From contig DCHT01000059.1 of NCBI GenBank assembly GCA_002314885.1, positions 1 to 11,397 of the forward strand: a stretch of 11,397 nt of DNA, given 5' to 3'. The notes below the pieces were generated by a model that worked only from the letters and a program-made list of their open reading frames with translations, searched no databases and was not told the origin of the DNA. The number at the start of each line of letters is the position of its first letter. The stretch's first letter is position 1. Both the position numbers and the translations under genes were made by a program. Positions 6,710-11,397 of this stretch are shown here, piece after piece. Source of the stretch: Bacteroidales bacterium UBA1745 (GTDB taxonomy: Bacteria; Bacteroidota; Bacteroidia; Bacteroidales; UBA932).

Positions 6710-8074
6710 TTATCCGAGATATGCGCCATTGTCAAGCAATGCCTTCTGAACCTTCTTCACATCGACTGCGGATGGGAGTACGCCGTCCTCGAGAGCGATG
6801 CGGGCAGCAGTGCCGGCAGCCTCTCCGAGAGCCATACAGGTCGACATCACGCGTGTGCCGGCCATAGCCTCGTGGTTCATAGAAGAGCAGCGGCCGGCCA
6901 CGAGCAGACCTTCGATCTTCTCAGGTACGAGGACACGATAAGGGATGTCGTAGGCATCAGGGGTGAAGAGCATAGTGCAGTCACCGCCCTTCGCGTGGTG
7001 GATGTCCACAGGATAGCCTGCCACTACGACCACGTCGTCGAACTTCTTCATAGAGAGCACATCCTCTGCAGTGAGCACATACTTGCCCACGATCACGCGG
7101 CTCTCGCGTATTCCCATAAACGGAGCGACCTTGTCAATATAGGCGTCCTCGAAGCCAGGAACATATTTCTGGAGATATTCAGTGACCACCTTCATCTGCT
7201 TGTGGGCGGTCATTTCGCCGTAGGTGTAACTTGCAGGGCTGGTGCTGTCCACGCCGCTGACACGGGTCATATTCACCCAGATTTCATCGTCTGCGAGACC
7301 TGTGATGAGGATGGTGCGGGATACCGGAATGTCGAGACCGTTTTCCTGAGCCTTCCTGATCTGGTTGCGCAGGCCCACGGTGATGAACATACCTTCCTTG
7401 AACTGCTCAGGCGGCATCACGTCCATATCGAATTCGTCGTGACGGAGCACGATGGCATCGCGGAGTTCCTGCATCTTGACGCCCCTCATATTGTACATAA
7501 GGGTAGGAGGCTGAAGTCCGCCGTCCTTGTCGCCCTTGTTGCACTCCACGCCTGCCTGGAAAGCCACGTCGCCGTCGCCGGTGCAGTCGATGACAGTCTT
7601 CGCGAAGATGGCCTGACGGCCTTCCTTGGTCTCGATGATCACACCGTTCACCTTGCCGTTCTCAACGATTGCAGCGCTGTTGAAGACATAGAGGAGCACC
7701 TCCACGCCTGCTTCCTCCATCATCTCGAAGGCCACATTCTTGGCTTCCTCGGAATTGATGATGGTGAGGCTCATATGGTTAGCGCATCTCTTGTGGTCGC
7801 TGGCAGCGCCTCTGGCCTGAAGCCTGTCGATGAAATGCTGTGCCTCGCCCTTGATGACCTGGTTGCCCTTAGGTCCGAGATATGCGAGGATAGGCAGTCC
7901 GATTGTAAGGTTGCCTCCGAGGTAACCCCTGCTTTCGAGAAGCATCACCTTGAGATTCTTGTCCTGTGCAGCGCAGTAGGCTGCCATAATGCCGGAAGGG
8001 CCGCCTCCTACTACGAGGACGTCGACTTCCGCTCTTACAGGGATTTCCCTGCTAGGTTCAATGAACGTTTTCAT
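6710..8074 (-). CDS. FAD-dependent oxidoreductase (FAD_oxidored family), first tandem paralog
   Basis: A 454-residue flavoprotein closely related to the next gene: 36 of the first 50 residues are identical and the alignment runs essentially without gaps to the C-terminus. It has GGGPSG at 23-28, ESRG at 47-50, CTGDGDVA at 164-171, the shared YPVDIHHAKGGDC segment at 354-366 and the C-terminal FAD block GLLVAGRCSSMNHEA around 389-403. No signal peptide or membrane segment is visible, so it should be cytoplasmic. It starts 13 bases after the ribulokinase stop, preceded by ACCATATAA. The two paralogs could form a heteromer or act on successive or related substrates; the sequence does not decide. 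The position between a sugar kinase and a glycosidase suggests carbohydrate oxidation, which is inference. Confidence 0.85.
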   Translation of the reverse strand: MKTFIEPSREIPVRAEVDVLVVGGGPSGIMAAYCAAQDKNLKVMLLESRGYLGGNLTIGLPILAYLGPKGNQVIKGEAQHFIDRLQARGAASDHKRCANHMSLTIINSEEAKNVAFEMMEEAGVEVLLYVFNSAAIVENGKVNGVIIETKEGRQAIFAKTVIDCTGDGDVAFQAGVECNKGDKDGGLQPPTLMYNMRGVKMQELRDAIVLRHDEFDMDVMPPEQFKEGMFITVGLRNQIRKAQENGLDIPVSRTILITGLADDEIWVNMTRVSGVDSTSPASYTYGEMTAHKQMKVVTEYLQKYVPGFEDAYIDKVAPFMGIRESRVIVGKYVLTAEDVLSMKKFDDVVVVAGYPVDIHHAKGGDCTMLFTPDAYDIPYRVLVPEKIEGLLVAGRCSSMNHEAMAGTRVMSTCMALGEAAGTAARIALEDGVLPSAVDVKKVQKALLDNGAYLG

Positions 8075-8075
8075 T

Positions 8076-8087
8076 TATATGGTTGTT
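8076..8087 (-). promoter_or_regulatory. ACCATATA leader before the first flavoprotein start
   Basis: Reading ACAACCATATAA on the - strand, this leader fills almost the whole 13-base gap between the ribulokinase stop and the ATG at 8074. It shares ACCATATA with the ribulokinase leader. No Shine-Dalgarno sequence is present, as is usual in Bacteroidetes. Confidence 0.4.
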
Positions 8088-9728
8088 TTATTTAGTTTCT
8101 GAGAATGAGGTCAAAGCCTGATATTTTGCGAATCTGGCTGCATAGTAGCCGGCCTTGCCGGCATCCGGATGATATACCTTGGATGCAGGCTGTTCCATTG
8201 CGTCCTGTGCCGTTTCGATATCCTTGTATATACCCGCGTCGACGGCGGCATACATAGCCACGCCCATAGCGCAGGAATCGTTGCAGTCAGAGACGGCCAC
8301 GTCGCGTCCGAGGGCATCTGAGAGCATCTGCATAATGTATGGGGACTTGCGGGAAATACCTCCCACAGCCACGAATGATTCGGCGTAGATGCCGCTGCGC
8401 TCGAGGAATTCGACTATGGCCTTGAAACCGAAGACAGTGGCCTCGGCAATGGCCTTGAATATCTCGGGAGCCTGGGTCGTGAGCCTCAGGCCTGCGATTG
8501 CAGCAGTGATGTCGCTGGTAGGATTAGGGGAACGGCGGCCGTTGAGATGATCGTTCGCGAACGGAGCATCCGGATCGAGAGGCAGTTCCTGAGCGGCCTT
8601 GGTGAGTTCCACGATGAGCCTGTCCTCCTCCTTTGCCATAATCTCAGCGAGTTCAGGATGCTCTGCAGCAATGTTGTGCAGAGGCCAGGCGAGAAGCTTG
8701 CGGAACCAGGCGTAGGCATCGCCGAGGGCTGAAAGGCCTGTTTCAAAGCCCACATAGCCCGGAAGGATGGAATCATCGGCCTGGCCGAATACGCCGTCAA
8801 CGATGCGGTCTCCGATCTCCGCCTTAGGCATCACGAACATCATACAGCCCGAAGTGCCCATATTGATCACATATTTTCCTTTGCGCACGCCAGCACCGAC
8901 TCCGCCTGAGTGAGCGTCTATCATACCATATCCGACTGCCACATCAGTAGAAAGGCCGAGTTTGTCAGCCCATTCGCGGCTGAGATGACCCGCCACCTTG
9001 TCGCTGGTGCGGTTGTCCGCAACGAGCCTGTCCTTGATTGGAATGAGCCTGGAATCAAGCTTTGCGAAGAATTCGTCAGGCGGGAAGCCACCCCATTTCT
9101 CGGCCCAGAGATGCTTTGCGCTGGCCACTGAGCGGCCTGGCTTGATGTCCCTGTAATCCTGCACGCCGGTGAGCAGTGCAGGTATGAAGTCGCAGAGTTC
9201 GATTACCGAAATGCCTGCCTCGCGGACCTTCTCATCCACATTGATCAGGTGCCACACCTTGGACCAGAAGCACTCCGGCGAGTAGTCATTGCCGTTCAGA
9301 CAGGTGAAATTAGGCTCGTATTCCGCGGCTGTTGCTGTGATTTTCCTGGACTCCTCGATTCCGGAATGATCCTTCCAGAGCACGAACATCGCGTTGGGAT
9401 TCTCTTCGAAGCCCTCGTTCAGGGCGAGAGGACGGGCAGCGGCGTCGCAGAAGCAAGGGGTGCTGGCAGTGGTGTCCACGCAGATGGCCCTGATGGCCGC
9501 CGGATCCGGACACTCGGCTACTACTCCCTTGAGTACGTTCTCGAGACATTCCACATAGTCCAGAGGATGCTGGCGGAACTGCTGAGTGGCAGCGTCGCAG
9601 TAGAGCCCCTTCATCCAGCGTGGATAGAAACTGGTCTTGCCGGCAAGTACCCTGCCGTCGGAAGCATCGACGAGAATGGCTCTTGCAGAGTCAGTTCCGT
9701 AGTCGATTCCTATTACATAATTAGTCAT
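8088..9728 (-). CDS. araB: Ribulokinase-type FGGY carbohydrate kinase
   Basis: A complete 546-residue kinase of the FGGY family, close to the usual ribulokinase length. The N-terminal phosphate-binding segment is IGIDYGTDSARA (6-17). The ribulokinase-typical blocks GLYCDAATQQFRQHPLDY (41-58), VDTTASTPCF (84-93) and ENPNAMFVLWKDHSG (109-123) follow. The likely catalytic base is Asp271 in GYGMIDAHSGG, and the second ATP-lobe block is VAVGGISRKSPYIMQ (453-467). The family reaction is ATP-dependent phosphorylation of L-ribulose to L-ribulose 5-phosphate in L-arabinose breakdown, though ribulokinases accept several ketopentoses. No arabinose isomerase (araA) or ribulose-5-phosphate epimerase (araD) is in the window, so the actual substrate may be a different ketose from the neighbouring flavoproteins. 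It starts 10 bases after the preceding stop, with ACCATATA directly before the ATG and no Shine-Dalgarno sequence. Confidence 0.87.
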   Translation of the reverse strand: MTNYVIGIDYGTDSARAILVDASDGRVLAGKTSFYPRWMKGLYCDAATQQFRQHPLDYVECLENVLKGVVAECPDPAAIRAICVDTTASTPCFCDAAARPLALNEGFEENPNAMFVLWKDHSGIEESRKITATAAEYEPNFTCLNGNDYSPECFWSKVWHLINVDEKVREAGISVIELCDFIPALLTGVQDYRDIKPGRSVASAKHLWAEKWGGFPPDEFFAKLDSRLIPIKDRLVADNRTSDKVAGHLSREWADKLGLSTDVAVGYGMIDAHSGGVGAGVRKGKYVINMGTSGCMMFVMPKAEIGDRIVDGVFGQADDSILPGYVGFETGLSALGDAYAWFRKLLAWPLHNIAAEHPELAEIMAKEEDRLIVELTKAAQELPLDPDAPFANDHLNGRRSPNPTSDITAAIAGLRLTTQAPEIFKAIAEATVFGFKAIVEFLERSGIYAESFVAVGGISRKSPYIMQMLSDALGRDVAVSDCNDSCAMGVAMYAAVDAGIYKDIETAQDAMEQPASKVYHPDAGKAGYYAARFAKYQALTSFSETK

Positions 9729-9737
9729 TATATGGTA
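9729..9737 (-). promoter_or_regulatory. ACCATATA leader before the ribulokinase start
   Basis: On the - strand the bases directly before the ATG at 9728 read CTACCATATA. There is no purine-rich Shine-Dalgarno sequence. The same octamer ACCATATA stands one base before the start of the first flavoprotein gene (8083-8076). An ACCACATAT version precedes the GH2 start (5301-5293). It is probably an initiation-context feature; function is inferred from position only. Confidence 0.4.
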
Positions 9738-9738
9738 G

Positions 9739-10551
9739 TTATAGCGTAAATATACCGGTTGGTTCGCCTCTGCGGAGGCATACGAGCGTCAGTTCTGGTT
9801 CCTGCTCAAAGGCGCCTATCTCCTCCAGTGCAGCCCTGTTGGCCCTGAGGGCGAGTTCCTCCGTGTTGCTGTTGGCGCTGCGGTGACAGAGATAGATGTG
9901 CTTCAGTCCCGGATGCCAGATGGCCTTGAGGGCCTCTGCACAGGCGCGGTTGCTCAGATGTCCCACACCTGAGGCAATCCTGGCCTTGAGGGCGTCGTCA
10001 TATTCGCAGTTCACGAGTCCCTCTTCGTCATAGTTCGATTCTATGACCACGGTGGAAGACTCCTTGGCGTATGCAATCGCCTCTTCAGTGATATGTCCCA
10101 CGTCGGTGACGAGGAAGAATTTCTCTCCTTCGAACTCTATCTGATAGCCGACGGTCTGCTGGCTGGCATCGTGAGGTACCTCGAACCAGCGCACCTTGAA
10201 ATCGCCTATCTCGGTGGCGCCTTTTTCATTGAGGAAGCGGCGGAAGGAAGGAATGAAATCCTTGGTAAAGGAATGGAATGCGAGTACAGAATGGATCTTG
10301 ACGGTCGTGTAAACGGGTATTCCGAAGCCGCGCTTGAGATTGCAGAAGGAGCGAAGGCCACTGATGTGGTCCACGTGGGCGTGCGTCAGAAGCACTCCCT
10401 GGAATGAATCATTAGTCAGGCCATAGCGGAAAAGACCCTGCTTAACGGTCTTTGAACTTACGCCCGCATCGATCAGAAGGCCACGCTTTCCGTCGCCCAA
10501 ATAGTAGCAATTTCCACAGCTGCCGCTCGAAAAACTCAAAAACTTCAACAT
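9739..10551 (-). CDS. Metallo-beta-lactamase-fold hydrolase, YycJ/WalJ-like
   Basis: A 270-residue cytoplasmic protein with the full metallo-beta-lactamase metal signature: THAHVDH (His57, His59, Asp61, His62), His127 in VPHDA, Asp150 in LVTDVGH, and a C-terminal His in LCHRSAN (His223). The opening FLSFSSGSCGNCYYLG and the later GHLSNRACAEAL block (197-208) are typical of the YycJ/WalJ subgroup. Members bind two metal ions; a nuclease role has been proposed for the group, but the substrate cannot be read from sequence. The ATG at 10551 abuts the TAG of the TPR gene (10554-10552) with no bases between, suggesting translational coupling. It looks like a housekeeping gene rather than part of the sugar cassette, although the ribulokinase follows after only 10 bases. 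Confidence 0.85.
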   Translation of the reverse strand: MLKFLSFSSGSCGNCYYLGDGKRGLLIDAGVSSKTVKQGLFRYGLTNDSFQGVLLTHAHVDHISGLRSFCNLKRGFGIPVYTTVKIHSVLAFHSFTKDFIPSFRRFLNEKGATEIGDFKVRWFEVPHDASQQTVGYQIEFEGEKFFLVTDVGHITEEAIAYAKESSTVVIESNYDEEGLVNCEYDDALKARIASGVGHLSNRACAEALKAIWHPGLKHIYLCHRSANSNTEELALRANRAALEEIGAFEQEPELTLVCLRRGEPTGIFTL

Positions 10552-11397
10552 CTATTCCTTTTCCTCCTCGCAGTATTTCTTGATCACCGCATAGGCATCC
10601 TGGACACCGAGTTCACCGGCCCTGGACAGGTCTATGCAGCCTTTTTCCTTATCTTTCAGGTATATCAGTACAAGGCCGCGGTTGAAATACGCATCGCCCA
10701 TATACGGATACAGGCGAATGGCCTTGGTATAGTTCTCAATCGAAGAAATGTGCTCGGATGCCAGGCAGTAGAGATTGCCCAGGTCGAAGTAAATATACGG
10801 CAGGTTGCCGACGGTCGCAGCGGCCGCCTCGAGGTCCGCGATGGCCTCGGAGTAGTCATACTGAGTGGTCGCCTGTTCCTTGACGCGCGCCCTGGTGTTG
10901 TGGGTGTCATCCATCGTGAGGACCTGCACGTTGTTCTGCATAGAGGCGATGAAGTCGATCATCTCCGCCCTCAGGACTCCCCTGTTCATCAGGTAGAAGG
11001 CCTTGTAGTAGGCAGCATACTTATCGGAGCTGTCTGCCCCGGCGTTGTCAACTGCATTGTCCAGATGGACAAGGGCAGCACTGTATTTCTTCTCATATCC
11101 GTCGAGCACTGCCCTGAGGAACTCGGTGGAAGCACCCTTCCCGGCACCGTAGATGGCCGCATCGAGGGCTTCTATCTGCGCCTTGGTCATATCCGGTTCC
11201 TTGCTTGCGATGCTCAGATTGACAGCAGCCTCAGCTTCGAACTTCTCCACGAGAGGATTCTCATAGCGGCGCTCGAGAGCATAGTTCTGAGTATCCTTGG
11301 ACGGATCCATCACATAGCGATAGAGCGGCCTCAGACGTATGTCGATGTCCCTGTGCTGAAGCAGCTCGTCGTTGAAGTCCTTCTTGGCGAAATCGGC
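10552..11397 (-). CDS. Tetratricopeptide repeat protein (5' partial)
   Basis: This is the C-terminal 281 residues of a protein whose frame is open to the right edge. A GTG at 11313 and an ATG at 11310 are internal codons: 28 further sense codons precede the GTG, beginning ADFAKKDFNDELLQ, with no stop. Two TPR-like helical hairpins lie near the end: one contains YFDLGNLYCLASEHISSIEN, the other AYFNRGLVLIYLKDKEKG. The closing CIDLSRAGELGVQDAYAVIKKYC resembles the end of large TPR proteins common in Bacteroidetes. TPRs mediate protein contacts; no enzyme motif is visible in this part, and the function of the whole is unknown. The stop directly abuts the start of the metallo-hydrolase gene. Confidence 0.8.
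   Translation of the reverse strand, partial: ADFAKKDFNDELLQHRDIDIRLRPLYRYVMDPSKDTQNYALERRYENPLVEKFEAEAAVNLSIASKEPDMTKAQIEALDAAIYGAGKGASTEFLRAVLDGYEKKYSAALVHLDNAVDNAGADSSDKYAAYYKAFYLMNRGVLRAEMIDFIASMQNNVQVLTMDDTHNTRARVKEQATTQYDYSEAIADLEAAAATVGNLPYIYFDLGNLYCLASEHISSIENYTKAIRLYPYMGDAYFNRGLVLIYLKDKEKGCIDLSRAGELGVQDAYAVIKKYCEEEKE

Noticed and set aside
6701..6710. Perfect 10-base palindrome ATCAATTGAT between the two flavoprotein genes
   Set aside because: It is short and AT-rich, touches the stop codon, and has no second copy or conserved flank in the window, so chance is a sufficient explanation.
6694..6735. Upstream ATG (6735) extending the second flavoprotein by 14 residues
   Set aside because: It overlaps the upstream coding sequence by 26 bases, and the extension has no counterpart in the paralog, whose start aligns with the ATG at 6693.
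6872..8095. 407-codon open frame on the + strand opposite the first flavoprotein
   Set aside because: The opposite strand carries intact FAD motifs. The translated antisense is rich in His, Val and Leu without family features, and a similar but less complete shadow occurs opposite the paralog.

Overview
The window reads as chromosomal DNA of a Bacteroidota bacterium, most likely Bacteroidales. The indications are starts without Shine-Dalgarno sequences, a lipoprotein glycosidase with a discoidin domain, a calcineurin-type phosphoesterase with the C-terminal domain typical of this phylum, a Bacteroidetes-style TPR protein, and fairly GC-rich coding DNA. Genus cannot be decided from the sequence. 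No RNA gene, CRISPR array, transposase or integrase is visible.

Left part (2-1933, + strand): the 3' part of a large gene that enters from outside the window. It encodes the end of a calcineurin-like metallophosphoesterase fused in frame to a complete histidine acid phosphatase (phytase/MINPP-like) domain, so two unrelated phosphatase folds share one polypeptide.

Middle (1934-2133): a 200-base convergent intergenic region. Copies of one short palindromic element overlap the stop codons of both flanking genes, so two unrelated proteins both end in VVQK. Between them lie a duplicated hairpin, of which the first copy looks like a + strand terminator, and a GC-rich stretch able to fold. Two further copies of the palindrome form a long-stem terminator for the - strand.

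Right part (2134-11397, all - strand): six closely spaced genes. In transcription order they are a TPR protein (5' end outside the window), a YycJ/WalJ-like metallo-beta-lactamase-fold hydrolase, an AraB-type ribulokinase, two tandem paralogous FAD-dependent oxidoreductases, and a GH2 lipoprotein glycosidase. The gaps are 0, 10, 13, 16 and 30 bases, so the run is probably one transcription unit ending at the repeat-built terminator.

The last four genes look like a small carbohydrate-use cassette. The exported GH2 enzyme would release a sugar, the kinase would phosphorylate a ketose, and the two flavoproteins would carry out a redox step that I cannot name. The substrate is unknown: no transporter, SusC/D pair, isomerase, epimerase or regulator is in view.
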